Below, piece by piece: positions 32,840 to 42,736 of a DNA stretch of 64,000 nt; positions within the stretch are counted from its first letter, which is position 1, and every line of letters begins with the position of its first letter. The notes under the pieces were generated by a model. That model saw nothing but the letters and a program-made list of their open reading frames with translations, had not been told where the DNA came from and made no database searches. Source of the DNA: Nonomuraea candida. Lineage in GTDB: Bacteria; Actinomycetota; Actinomycetes; Streptosporangiales; Streptosporangiaceae. The translations under genes were made by a program, and so were the position numbers. The stretch spans positions 124,001 through 188,000 of the forward strand of contig NZ_JOAG01000015.1 of the NCBI RefSeq assembly GCF_000725485.1, in the 5' to 3' direction.

Positions 32840-33510
32840 TCGAACTGGCGGTCCTCGACATCGCCGGCACCACCGTGGAAGAGCACGGCGCCGTCTACCT
32901 CGCGCTGGAGGAGGCCGTGCGCGCCGCGGGCGGCGACCCGTCGGCCGCCGCGATCCGGCGCTGGATGGGCGCCGACAAGCGCGAGGCCATCACCGCGCTG
33001 CTGGCCGAGTCGCAGGGCGGCGCGCCCGCCCCGGAGACCGTCGACGCCGCGTTCGCCGACTTCCGCGCGCGGCTGGACGCGGCCTACGCCGCCCGGCCGC
33101 CCGCGCCCCTGCCCGGCGTGCCCGAGGCCATCGCCACGCTCCGCGCGGCCGGCGTGAAGGTGGCGCTGACCACCGGGTTCGACCGCGAGGTGACCACCGC
33201 GCTGCTGGCGGCGATCGGCTGGCAGGACGGCGTCCTGGACGCGGTGGTGTGCGTGGACGACGTCCCGTCCGGCCGGCCCGCCCCGTACATGATCTTCCGG
33301 GCGATGGAGGCGACCGGCGTCCGCGACGTCGGCCGGGTGCTCACCGCCGGCGACACCGTGCGCGACCTGGAGGCCGGCACCAACGCGGGCGCCCGCATCG
33401 TGGCCGGGGTGCTCACCGGCAGCCAGGACGCCGCCGCCCTCGGCGCCGTCCGCCACACCCACCTCCTGCCCGGCGTCGCCGCCATCCCCGCGCTGCTCTC
33501 CCTGAGCTGA
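32836..33510 (+). CDS. phosphonatase-like HAD hydrolase (PhnX-like, TIGR03351 type)
   Basis: HAD-superfamily hydrolase, 224 aa, GTG start with AGGAGGG SD and GTGA overlap with gntR. Nucleophile motif LDIAGTTVEE: Asp8 followed by Ala10 where most HADs have a second Asp, as in phosphonoacetaldehyde hydrolase. The cap domain has MGADKREAI with Lys48 at the place of the PhnX Schiff-base Lys, as far as I can align by eye. LTTGFDRE and GDTVRDLEAGTNAG give HAD motifs II and IV. Likely cleaves the C-P bond of a phosphonoaldehyde produced by the oxidoreductase. If it acts on phosphonoacetaldehyde it would consume a biosynthetic intermediate of the same locus. Confidence 0.85.
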   Translation: MIELAVLDIAGTTVEEHGAVYLALEEAVRAAGGDPSAAAIRRWMGADKREAITALLAESQGGAPAPETVDAAFADFRARLDAAYAARPPAPLPGVPEAIATLRAAGVKVALTTGFDREVTTALLAAIGWQDGVLDAVVCVDDVPSGRPAPYMIFRAMEATGVRDVGRVLTAGDTVRDLEAGTNAGARIVAGVLTGSQDAAALGAVRHTHLLPGVAAIPALLSLS

Positions 33511-33575
33511 ACGCCTCGGCAGCGGGACGGGACGGCGGGGACCGGGGGGGACGGGACGGGGGGACGGGGCGGCGG

Positions 33576-33970
33576 TCAGGGGGGAGGGCTGAGGAAGCTC
33601 GTGCGGTGGTGGGCCACCAGGTCGGCCAGGGCGGGCTCGAACTCGGCGACGATCTGCCTGACCCGGAACTCCGCGAGCGGGCCCAGCGTGTCGTAGACCT
33701 CTCGGCCAGCCGGTAGTAGGTGCGCCGCCCGGACTTGGACGACTCCAGCAGCTCCCGCCGCGCCAGGCGGGACAGCGCGGCCCTGGCGGCGACGGCCGAC
33801 ACGCCGAACTCCCCCGCCAGCCGCACCAGCGCGGCCGAGGGCAGCTGCTCGGTCCGGCCGATCCAGTAGTCGCCCAGCAGCGTCGTGATCAGATGTTGCG
33901 GGGACGAGCCCGCCTGGAAGCGCGGAAGGTCGACGTCGCCCGCCTCGGCCGCCCATGCGCCGCCGGCCAC
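33576..33970 (-). pseudogene. PaaX-like winged-helix regulator, frameshifted
   Basis: The N-terminal part in one frame reads SSPQHLITTLLGDYWIGR... LAGEFGVSAVAARAALSRLARRELLESSKSGRRTYYRLAE, a clear PaaX-type HTH. The continuation is found one frame over: VYDTLGPLAEFRVRQIVAEFEPALADLVAHHRTSF, ending at 33576. The switch lies near 33700, where restoring a single base (GAGAGG to GAGGAGG on the coding strand) would join the two parts into a coherent protein of about 130 aa. Without it the first frame runs on to 33413 as a Ser/Arg-rich tail. Either a recent inactivating deletion or an assembly error. Downstream of, and convergent with, the HAD hydrolase gene. Confidence 0.65.
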
Positions 33971-33982
33971 CGTTGGAGTATA

Positions 33983-34125
33983 GGGACCGGCCCCGTCATC
34001 CGGCGGGCGCCGGCCGAGGCGTCCGTACGCGTCCGGGGCCGCCCCGTCATCCGGCGGGCCGATGCGGGACCGTCCCCGTCATTCTGCGGGCCGATCCGGG
34101 ACCGTCCCCGTCATTCTGCGGGTGT
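33983..34125. repeat. degenerate tandem repeat, four copies, at the end of the DUF4261-like gene
   Basis: A CCCCGTCATnC-GGCGGGC-like core recurs at 33991, 34042, 34074 and 34106; the last two copies are 32 bp apart and nearly identical. The final copy carries the stop codon of the neighbouring minus-strand gene (34111-34113), so the array duplicates that gene's tail. Confidence 0.85.
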
Positions 34126-34866
34126 CAACCGGAGGCGGCCGTAGGGGTTGTGGAACAGGTCGCCCTCGTCGTAGCGGTCGCAGGCGCCGGTGCGCAGCAG
34201 CCAGCGCGGGGAGTCCCCGGTCAGGCGGAAGCCTTCGCCGTCCTCGATCTCCTCCGCGCGCGGGTCGGTCAGCAGGTAGATCGCCAGCGTGTCCAGGAGC
34301 GCGACCAGGTCGAGCAGCTCGTCCCCGGTGGGCGGCTCCGCGCCGACCTCGACCTCCACCTCGGGCGCGCCGAGCAGGTGCATGCCGCAGCTGTAGAGCA
34401 CCCGGCCGTCGAAGATGGGGCGCTTCACCCAGGCGGCCACCAGGGCGGCGGCCAGGTCCTCGTCCTTGGCGTCGGCCGCCCGGTCGGCCAGCGCGAGCCA
34501 GCGGTCGCGGCCGTGCGTGATCCCGCTGCTCTCGTTCTTCACCGCCGCGGCGCCCGCGCGCAGCAGGGCCGCCGTCGCGGCGAGCAGCCGCCGCGAGGTG
34601 CCGGCCGCCAGCTCCCGCGCCATCGGCGGGGACAGCAGGTAGCCGACGCTGTCGTGGGACTCCACCGCCGCCCAGTCCGCCTCGGTGAACGAGGCCGCCG
34701 CCAGCCCGGCCTCGAACGCGGTCGGCATCCGCGCATCGGGTCCGGCCTCGGAGCATTCGCGGTCAAGGACGAAACCACCAAAATCGGCTGCGATCCGTTC
34801 CATCTCCGGAAGGCCCAGCCCTAAGCCGAGCACGCACAACACGTGCCGGGGAAACGCTTCACTCAT
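34111..34866 (-). CDS. uncharacterised protein resembling DUF4261
   Basis: Predicted cytoplasmic protein, 251 aa, no signal peptide or membrane helix. Features: hydrophobic start PRHVLCVLGLGLGLPEM, a central AAWVKRPIFDGRVLYSCGMHLLGAPEVEVEVG segment (34-residue region around 165-195) that reminds me of DUF4261 proteins, then ELLDLVALLDTLAIYLL. The C-terminus HNPYGRLRLTPAE is followed by tandem copies of its own coding end. DUF4261 members occur near immunity or contact-dependent toxin genes and in odd genomic corners; with an RHS gene next door such a role is conceivable, but only as context. Start at 34866 fits coding statistics; no strong SD. Confidence 0.65.
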   Translation of the reverse strand: MSEAFPRHVLCVLGLGLGLPEMERIAADFGGFVLDRECSEAGPDARMPTAFEAGLAAASFTEADWAAVESHDSVGYLLSPPMARELAAGTSRRLLAATAALLRAGAAAVKNESSGITHGRDRWLALADRAADAKDEDLAAALVAAWVKRPIFDGRVLYSCGMHLLGAPEVEVEVGAEPPTGDELLDLVALLDTLAIYLLTDPRAEEIEDGEGFRLTGDSPRWLLRTGACDRYDEGDLFHNPYGRLRLTPAE

Positions 34867-35178
34867 CCCGGCACATTACCGATCACCACCGGCGTCCCGC
34901 GCCGATTCCGCCCGATCCCGGCGGAAGAGATTTCCCCGATCCCGGCCGGTCGTCGTGCGGGCCCGGCGGAGTTCGTGCGGGCCCGGGCGGGTCCGGGTGG
35001 GCCCAGGGGGCTCCGGGTGGGTCCAGGCGGGGTCTGGTGGGCCCAGGCGGGGTCTGGTGGGCCCAGGCGGGGTCCCGGTGGAGTCGGGCCCTGGTGGGTT
35101 CGGGTGGGTCCGGGCGTGGTGGAGCGGCCGTCACCGGGCGGGGACGGCCGCTCACGGCCGGTCGGTCAGGTGCCGGCC
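34867..35178. repeat. repeat-filled spacer (20-bp units) between DUF4261-like and RHS genes
   Basis: From 34981 to about 35120 the spacer is a degenerate array of G-rich 20-bp units; copies at 35021, 35041 and 35061 (G[T/C]CCAGGCGGGGTCTGGTGG) are nearly identical. The rest of the 312-bp gap shows no gene. It should contain the promoter of the DUF4261-like gene, which I could not pinpoint. Confidence 0.8.
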
Positions 35179-38100
35179 CTACTCATAGGGCTTCTTGAGG
35201 AAGCCGCGGATGAAGCCGACGACGAACGTCGTGCCCCGGCCCACGGGGTCCATCCAGTCCCCGTAACGGGGGATCATGTTGATGCCGCCGCCGATGTTGT
35301 GGGTGACGTACTTGTCCTGCCATTCGAGCCCGGTCTGGAAGCCCTTGTTCACCCTCGGGTGCCGGATCGCGGCCCGCTGGATGAAGCCCTGCCGGTGGTT
35401 GCGGGCCGGCTGCGACGCCTGCTCGCGCCGGGCCTTGGGCGGCGAGGGCCGCTGCGTCGACTTGCGGCTGGTGGGACGGCTGGCGGGCCGCTGCCTGGAC
35501 GTGGGCTTGGGCCTGCTCGCCCGCCTGGTCACGGCCCTGGCCGCGGCCTGGCGCCGCCGGTTGGCCGCGGCCCTGCGCGCCGCCTCGGCCGCCCTGCGGC
35601 GGGCCGCCGCCTGTTGCGCCCGCTGCCTGGCCTCGGCCGCGCGTTTCCTGGCCTCGGCCGCCGCGCGCTTGCGCGCCATCGCCTCCGCCTTGCGCCTGGC
35701 CGCCTCCTGGGCCCGCCGCCGGGCCGCCTCCGCGGCCCTGCGCCTGGCCGCCTCGGCCGCCCTGCGCCGCGCGGCCTCGGCCGCCCTGCGCCGGGCCGCC
35801 TCCAGGGCGCGCCGCCGGGCCGCGGCGATCGCCGCCCGCCGGGCCGCCGCCTGCGCCGCCCGCCTGGCCGCGGCGCGGGCCGCGACCCTGGCCGCGATGC
35901 CCACGACGAACCAGACCCACTGGCCGTCGGGGTCGCTCGCGCTCACCGGGCTGTTGCTGGCGTAGGCGTAGGCGTTGAGCTGCTGCGGGTCCTCCTCTTC
36001 GATGATCGGGTCGACCGAGATGAAGCGGCCGAACTTGGGGTCGTACTCGCGGGCCCCGAGGTGCACGAGCCCGGTCGTGGCGTCGTTGGTGCCGCCGACG
36101 AAGCCGCGCTGTCCCGGCCACCAGGGTGGTGGCGTGCCGCGTTCCTCGCCGAACGGCGTCTGCCTGCGCACGGCCAGCTCGCCGGTCGCGGCGTTGACCG
36201 CGGCCGCCGCGGTGCCCTGGTGGTCGTTGACCAGGAAGTAGACCTGGTCGTCCGGGGTGCGCACGGCCACGGCCTGGTCGTTGAGGGTGTAGTAGCGGGT
36301 CTGCTCGACGGTGTCCTTGGCGTAGTCGAGCCGCAGCTCCATGTCGTCGATGTAGAGGGTGGCGTCGGTGGGGGTCTTGCGCAGCAGGCGGTCGCCGTCG
36401 GCGTCGTAGATGAACGACGTCGTCTTGCCCGCCTCGGTCACCGACTCCAGGTTGCCCTCGGCGTCCCACACCAGGGCCTGGTCGGTGGTGCCGACCTTGC
36501 GCCGGGTGGTGTTGCCCGTGGCGTCGTACTCGAAGACGTCCGCGCCGACCGCCTTCAGCGCGTGCGGCTGGGGGCCGCCGGCCTCGGGGTAGACGTAGTC
36601 GCGGACCTGCTCGCCGGTGCCGCCCCAGGCGTGCCTGGTCTCCTTGACCCGGTTGCCCGCGGCGTCGTAGGCGTAGCTGACCGCGTACGGCGCCACGCCG
36701 CCGATCCTGCCCTCGGCCGGGCCGGAGGCGCAGTCGTCGGTGGAGGTCCAGGCGGAGGTCAGGCGGCGCAGGTGGTCATGGGTGAAGCACTGCGTGTCCT
36801 GCCCGCCGGCCCGGTCGGTGATCTTGGTAACGTTGCCGATCGCGTCGTAGGAGTAGCCGAGGTCGAGGTCGGTCGCGGTGGCGCCCTCGCGGTCCAGCCG
36901 CATGCCGGTCAGGCGGCGGGTGGCCTCGTCGTGCGCGTAGGTGAGCCAGGCCTTCTTGCCGCCGGTGTCCAGCTCGTACTGCAGGGTCTCGCCGAGCTTG
37001 GAGTAGCGGGCGGCGGTGACGTACGACGACCGGCCGCTGACCTTGACCGGCTGGCCCAGCGCGTCGTAGCTGTAGACGACCGACTCCTCCGCCAGCCCGC
37101 CGGCGGCGGGGAAGCTGACGGACTGCACCTTGTCGTCGAGCGTGTAGCGGGTGTTGAGCACGTACGAGCCGGCCAGCTTGCCCTCCCGCTCGGGGATGGT
37201 GACGGTCTGCCGCAGCGTGCGGTAGTCGGCGTCGATCGCGTTGATCTCGGCCGTGTACGCCTGCCCGCCCACGTACCGGATGGCGGCGTTCAGGTGGCCC
37301 TTGGCCAGGCCGTCGTACTTCCACTCGGCCAGCAGCGGCCCCGTGGCGGAGCCCTCGCGCAGCTGGGTCTTGCGGCCGAGCTGGTCGTAGCCGTACCAGA
37401 GGGTCTTGCCGCGGGCGTCGGTGGTGGTGACGATCTCGTCGGCGTCGTTGGACAGGCGCCCGGCGTGGTCGTAGGTGTACTTGGTGGACTCGTACTCGCC
37501 GGTCGGGGTCGCGCCCTTGTACTGGCGCAGCTCGATCAGCCGGTCCTCGGCGTCGCCGATGCGGGTGGTGGCGGTGCCGCCTGGCGGCGGCGTCACGTGC
37601 AGCCGGTCGCCCTCCCGCTCGGCCGTGACGCGGTACTTCTCCGCGCCCTTGGCCTTCATGATCTCGGCGCTGACCTCGCCCGTGCCGTCGAACTGCGAGA
37701 CGATCTGGGTGGGCACGTCGGCGTCGGCGACCGCCAGCAGTTGCGTGGAGGGGGCGCCGGTCGCGAAGTAGCCGGTGTTCTCCTTGTGCTTCTCGCCCTG
37801 GGAGTTGTAGAAGGTGTCGGTGATCGTGCGGCCGTCACGCAGCGCCGGGTCCTGCGTCTGGTCGTCCCTGGGGGCGGGCTCCTGGGTCTGGCGCTCGCGC
37901 ATCAGGCCGTCGAACAGCTCGTGGCTGGTGGTGTAGGAGCCGTCCGCGCCCAGCGTCTTGGTGGTGACGTAGCTGGGCCCGTCGGTGCGCATGACGTAGG
38001 CGTACTCGGTGCTGGGCGACTGCCCGGCGGCCTTGCTGCGGTCGGGCTGCCAGACCTTGACCAGCCGGCCGAGCGGGTCGTACTCCATGTCCACGCGGCG

Positions 38101-40783
38101 GCCGGCCGCGTCGATCTCGGCGACGGGCTCGCCCCAGGCCGGTTCGAGCAGGGTGCGCTCGACGTGGCCGAGCTGGTTCGTCTCGGTGGTCTCGGTGGGC
38201 GGCCCGCCGGTGGCCGGGCTGTAGGCCGTGACGGACTTGGTGCCGACCGGGTCGGTCTCGCTGATCTCGCGGCCGTAGACGTCGTAGGCGCGGGTGGTGC
38301 CGGTGATCGTCGTGCCGTCCGCGGAGACGAGCTCCTGGACGGAGGTCACGTCGCCCTTGGTCGGGGCCTGGCCGTGCGGCTGGCCGTCGTACTGGACCTT
38401 CTCGTCGGAGATGACCTCCTCGGCGGCCAGCGTGGACACCGCGGAGCCGCAGCCGGCGGCGACCTTCTGGACGCGGCTGGGGTAGTCGAGCATCCAGCTC
38501 GTGTCGTTGCGGGCGTAGGTGTAGCGGGTGCACTGGTCGTCGTCGGTCTTGGCCAGGTCGCCCTTCTCGTCGACCTGGAGGAGCAGGCCCCTGGTGTCGT
38601 ACGAGCGGTCCTCGCCGGTGCGCCGCCACTTGCCGCCCGCCAGCGCGGTGCGGGTGACCATGGACTGGGCCTCGACGATGTGCGCGGCCTTGGTGACGCC
38701 GCCCTGCGTGGACTCGGCCGTCTTGACCGACCAGGGCTGCTCGGCGGTCGCGGTCACGATCGCGCCGCCGTCGCGCGGAAGTCCGACCACGTGCGGTGCT
38801 CGGGCTTGACCAGGATGTTGTCGGCGTAGCGCCAGGCGGCGCCGTCCAGGTACTCGTAGCTGGTGACCACGTTGGGCGAGCCCGCGACGCGGTCGACCTC
38901 GATCGTCTGCGCCACCACGTACTTGTGGAACCAGTCGGTGACCTCCGCCTCGTTGGCCGGGGCCCAGCGCTGCGGGAAGCACCGCTTGGTGTTCTTGTCG
39001 GCGGCCGGCAGCGCGCCCGCCGCGCACTCGGCCGGCGCGTAGTTGACCCGCAGCTCGCCGCCCGACTCGTTGTTGATGGCCTGCACCCGCCACTTCACCA
39101 GCGGCGCGCGGCCCTCGGTCGCGTCCACCCGGTTCGGCAGCTGCACCCCGACGAACGTGATCGGCGGCAGCGACAGCGTGCCGCCCACGTGGCCGGTCTG
39201 CTGGATCGAGGCCAGCCACAGCGCCGGGCTCAGCCCGTCGCCCGTGGCGGGGAACTGGTGCTTCAGCGTCCAGGAGTCCACCGGCGAGAACTGGCCGGCG
39301 GCGTCGCGCACCTGCGTGGTGACCTTGGTCAGCCGCTTGCGCGAGAAGTACGTCGGCGCCAGCCGGTCGGTGCACTTCACGCCCGCGTCGCAGATCTGGT
39401 CGAACGGCACGTCCGGCCAGTGGCTCGCGGTCTCCTTCTTGAGCTGCTCGGGCGCGCAGGTCACGGTGCCGCCCGGCAGGCAGCGCTCGGCCACCTCGAA
39501 CAGCACCCGGGCCGCCGGGGCCTTGGTGAACAGCTCGTTCTTCAGGTAGCCGTAGTCGATGCGGGTCAGGTAGGCGGCGCGCACGTACGGGGTGCCCAGC
39601 TCCGGCTTGGAGTTGCGGCCGTAGTGGTTGGTCTCGCGCTCGTACCAGTAGGTCGTGGCGTTGGCACCAGGCGTTGGCCGGGGTGCTGCTGTAGCAGGGC
39701 TCGCCGCTGTTGTTGCCGAACACCGGCACCGTCTGCACCGACTTGGTCTCGGCCTTGCCGCTCGCCCAGCCGGGCAGGCGGTTGAGCCCGAAGGTGTACT
39801 GGGTGCCGTCGGCGGTGGTGACCCGCCAGTACTCGCCGTTGTTGTCGCCGTTGACCGCGCCGGTGAGGTACTCGACGCGGGTGCCGTCGTCACGCTTGGG
39901 CCGCCACTGCTTGGTCGTGGCGTCCTTGATCAGCTCGACCGAGGAGCCGCCCAGCGACAGCACCGCGTTCTCCTGGTCCCAGCACAGGTCGCCGGTCTTC
40001 TTGCCGTCGAGCATGCAGGACTTGTAGCGGCGCTCGATGAAGCCGCCGGGGTTCAGCTCGAAGCCGTCACCGGCCCAGGACGCCTGGTTGTTGGTGGCCG
40101 CGGTACGGCCGTCCAGGCTCTGGGAGGAGTAGGCCAGCGACAGCTCCGGCTCGTCGCCGCCCAAAGAGGGCGGCGTGCGCATGTCGTAGCTCCAGGTGAA
40201 GTCGCCGGTCTGGGTGCCGACGGCAGGCGGCCGTGGCGGTGGCCGACTTCAGCGCGCACTCCTCCAGCTTGACCAGGCCGAGCCGGGCGCCGTAGTCGCC
40301 GCCGTAGGCGTAGAGCTCCACCGTGACCGGGGCGGCGGTCTGCTCCGGGGCCGACTTGCCGGAGGCCGCCTTCGCCGGGACGAGCTTGACGGGGAAGTCG
40401 CCGGCCACGGCCTTGGCGCTCGCGCCGACGCCCAGCTCGGCCTTCTGCTTCCTGGGCCAGGCCACGCGCGGCGGGGCCGTCCAGGCCTGCTTCCGCGCGG
40501 GGTCGGCCATCGGCGGCAGGACCGGCACGCTCGTGCCCTTGACCGGGGTCTCCTTCTGCACCTGCGGGGCGGTGCGCGGGGCCGCGTAGGCGGGCACGGC
40601 GTAGGCCATCTCGGCCAGGAGGACGACCGCGAGGACGGGGGCCAGCCGGCGCGGCCAGCGCGCCTCGGCCTTGGCTCCCTCGAAACGGTTCCAGGACGGG
40701 TCGGGACGATCGGGTTCTCGGGCGGTCGGCTGAAGACCGCTCCAGCGGGATTCGGGCAGGTCTAACTCATCCTGCGGGTCCAT
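35179..40783 (-). pseudogene. very large RHS/YD-repeat protein with three frame breaks
   Basis: Coherent protein sequence spans 40783-35179 (about 1860 aa) but changes frame near 40224, 39662 and 38774; each shift is explained by a one- or two-base indel. N-terminus: about 45 cytoplasmic residues, then a membrane anchor/signal (RRLAPVLAVVLLAEMAYAV). Middle: many YD/RHS repeats (YDxxGRL, YAYDAAGNR, WDAEGNLESV). The RHS core follows: LVNDHQGTAAAAVNAATG, GFVGGTNDATTGLVHLGARE, YDPKFGRFISVDPI, LNAYAYASNSPVSASDPDG. After the core comes a 150-residue Arg/Ala-rich helical tract (35450-35900) and an 85-residue C-terminus ending FIRGFLKKPYE. RHS proteins shell and deliver C-terminal toxins or mediate contact; whether this copy is functional depends on whether the indels are real. 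Confidence 0.8.
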
Positions 40784-41148
40784 TGAACCTCTCCCAGTGG
40801 GGGGGAAACGGGACTTACTGGGCGGCTGGCTGAGCGGTCTGCGGGGTGCTCAGCACTCGGTGGTAGAGGCGGATGCCCTCATGGGCGCGGACGGTCTGCC
40901 TGGCGGACCGCCGGGCCGTCGCCGGACGCGCCCTGCGGCAGGCCCGGTCAGCGGGCGCCCGGACGGGCCCGCGATCTTCGATTGACGATCGGATGATCGC
41001 TCCCGGCACGCCGTCGGTCCAGACTTTTGCGCATTAAGCTCAAAGTTACTTTCAGACCTTCCGGCCCGGCCGGAAGTTTCCGTCAGGCCGGCGGCGGTGC
41101 CGGAGGGGCCGCCGTTTTCGCAGCTCATCGCTGGGCAAGAGCGGGCCC
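40784..41148. other. 365-bp divergent spacer upstream of RHS and decarboxylase genes
   Basis: No gene seen. Locally AT-richer around 40975-41055 (ATTGACGATCGGATG and GCATTAAGCTCAAAGTTAC), where promoters for the two divergent genes probably lie; TTGACG at 40982 has no matching -10 at the right distance, so I do not call it. Confidence 0.5.
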
Positions 41149-42618
41149 ATGGATCATTCACAGGCGCCGGTCCTGGAGGCGCTGCAGGCGTACCACGACA
41201 GCGGACAGCTGCCCTTCACCCCTCCCGGCCACAAGCAGGCCCGCGGCGTCGACCCGCGGGTCACCGCGGTGCTGGGCGAGACGATCTTCCGCTCCGACGT
41301 GCTGGCGGTCGGCGGGCTCGACGACCGCGCCTCCTCCGGGGGCGTCCTGGAGCGGGCGGAGCAGCTCATGGCCGACGCCGTGGGGGCCGCGCAGACGTTC
41401 TTCTCCACCTGCGGCAGCTCCCTGTCGGTGAAGGCGGCGATGTTGTCGGTCGCGGGGCCGCACGAGAAGCTGCTGATCGGCCGGGACGCGCACAAGTCGG
41501 TGGTGGCGGGGCTGATCCTGTCCGGGATCAGGCCGGTGTGGGTCGAGCCTCAGTGGGACGAGGAGCTGCGCCTGGCCCACCCGCCGTCGCCGCGGGCCTT
41601 CGCCGACGCCTTCGCCGCGCACCCCGACGCGCGCGGCGCCCTCGTCGTCACCCCCACCCCGTACGGCACCTGCACCGACCTGGCCACGCTCGCCCGGATC
41701 TGCCACGACCACGGCAAACCCCTGATCGTGGACGAGGCGTGGGGCGCCCACCTGCCCTTCCACCCCGACCTGCCCACCTGGGCGATGGACGCCGGCGCGG
41801 ACGTGTGCGTCACCAGCATCCACAAGATGGGCTCCGGCCTGGAGCAGAGCTCCGTCTTCCACCTCCAGGGCGACCTCATCGCGCCGGAGCTGCTCAAGGA
41901 GCGCGCCGACCTGTTCAGCACCACGAGCCCGTCGGTCCTGATCTACGCCGCGCTCGACGGCTGGCGCCGCCAGATGGTCGAGCAGGGCCGGGAGATCTAC
42001 GACCGCACGCTGGAGCTGGCCGACTGCCTCCGTTCGCGCGTCTCGGCCATCGAGGGGCTGCGCGTGCACGGCCGCGACGACTTCTGCGGGCCCGGCCGCG
42101 CCTTCGACGCCGACCCGCTGCAGCTCATGGTGGACGTCAGCGGCCTGCGGACGGGCGGGTACCAGATCGCCGACCGGCTGCGCGGCCACCACCAGATCAA
42201 CGTCGGCCTCGCCGACCACCGGCGCATCGGCGTCCAGCTCACCCACGCCGACGACGAGCAGACGACCGGCCGGCTCCTCGCGGCGCTGCGCGATCTCCAG
42301 GGCCGCACCGCCGAGCTGCCGCCGCCGCCCCGCATCCCCATCCCCTCGCCGGCCGACCTGCGGCTGGAGCAGGCCCTGCTGCCCCGTGACGCGTTCTTCG
42401 GCCGGGCCGAGCACGTCCCGTGGCAGAAGGCCGCCGGGCGGGTCACCGCGGAGCTGCTCACGCCGTACCCGCCGGGCATCCCCGCCGCGCTGCCGGGCGA
42501 GCGGCTGACCGACAAGGTGCTGCGGTATCTGCACGCGGGCGTGGAGGGCGGCATGGTCGTCCCCGACGCGGCCGACCCCAGCCTGGAGACCGTCCGCGTG
42601 GTGGTGGACGACGCCTGA
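41149..42618 (+). CDS. PLP-dependent Orn/Lys/Arg decarboxylase family protein
   Basis: Fold-type I PLP enzyme, 489 aa, of the group III (Orn/Lys/Arg) decarboxylase family without the long N-terminal wing domain. Opening FTPPGHKQARGVD and ETIFRSDVLAVGGLDD are typical of this branch. PLP-binding: TCGSSLSVKAAML, Asp195 in VDEAWGAH (ring nitrogen) with His201 region, and Schiff-base Lys226 in SIHKMGSG. C-terminal domain holds LLTPYPPGIPAALPGE. Expected to decarboxylate a basic amino acid to a polyamine precursor; the exact substrate cannot be told. Solitary gene, divergent from the RHS gene, ended by a hairpin. Confidence 0.9.
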   Translation: MDHSQAPVLEALQAYHDSGQLPFTPPGHKQARGVDPRVTAVLGETIFRSDVLAVGGLDDRASSGGVLERAEQLMADAVGAAQTFFSTCGSSLSVKAAMLSVAGPHEKLLIGRDAHKSVVAGLILSGIRPVWVEPQWDEELRLAHPPSPRAFADAFAAHPDARGALVVTPTPYGTCTDLATLARICHDHGKPLIVDEAWGAHLPFHPDLPTWAMDAGADVCVTSIHKMGSGLEQSSVFHLQGDLIAPELLKERADLFSTTSPSVLIYAALDGWRRQMVEQGREIYDRTLELADCLRSRVSAIEGLRVHGRDDFCGPGRAFDADPLQLMVDVSGLRTGGYQIADRLRGHHQINVGLADHRRIGVQLTHADDEQTTGRLLAALRDLQGRTAELPPPPRIPIPSPADLRLEQALLPRDAFFGRAEHVPWQKAAGRVTAELLTPYPPGIPAALPGERLTDKVLRYLHAGVEGGMVVPDAADPSLETVRVVVDDA

Positions 42619-42619
42619 C

Positions 42620-42646
42620 CCGCCCCGGTGCGGCCACCCGGGGCGG
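42620..42646 (+). terminator. hairpin after the decarboxylase gene
   Basis: CCGCCCCGGTG and CACCCGGGGCGG pair with one bulged base around a short loop, directly after the stop codon. GC-rich, no T tract. Confidence 0.6.
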
Positions 42647-42664
42647 CCGGGGTGCCGGGCCCGA

Positions 42665-42726
42665 TGGGTGCGGGGCTCGGTGGGTGCGGGGCTCGGCGGG
42701 TGCACGGCCCGGCGGGTGCACGCGGG
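42665..42726. repeat. 16-bp tandem repeat, about four copies
   Basis: TGGGTGCGGGGCTCGG at 42665 and 42681 is followed by two diverged copies (CGGGTGCACGGCCCGG at 42697 and a partial one at 42713). It lies between the convergent decarboxylase and acidic-protein genes. Confidence 0.85.
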
Positions 42727-42736
42727 CGCGGGCCGG

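Noticed and set aside
34843..38829. 1328-codon plus-strand frame opposite the RHS gene
   Set aside because: Gly/Val/Arg/Leu-rich without domains; the minus strand carries clear YD repeats and the RHS core.
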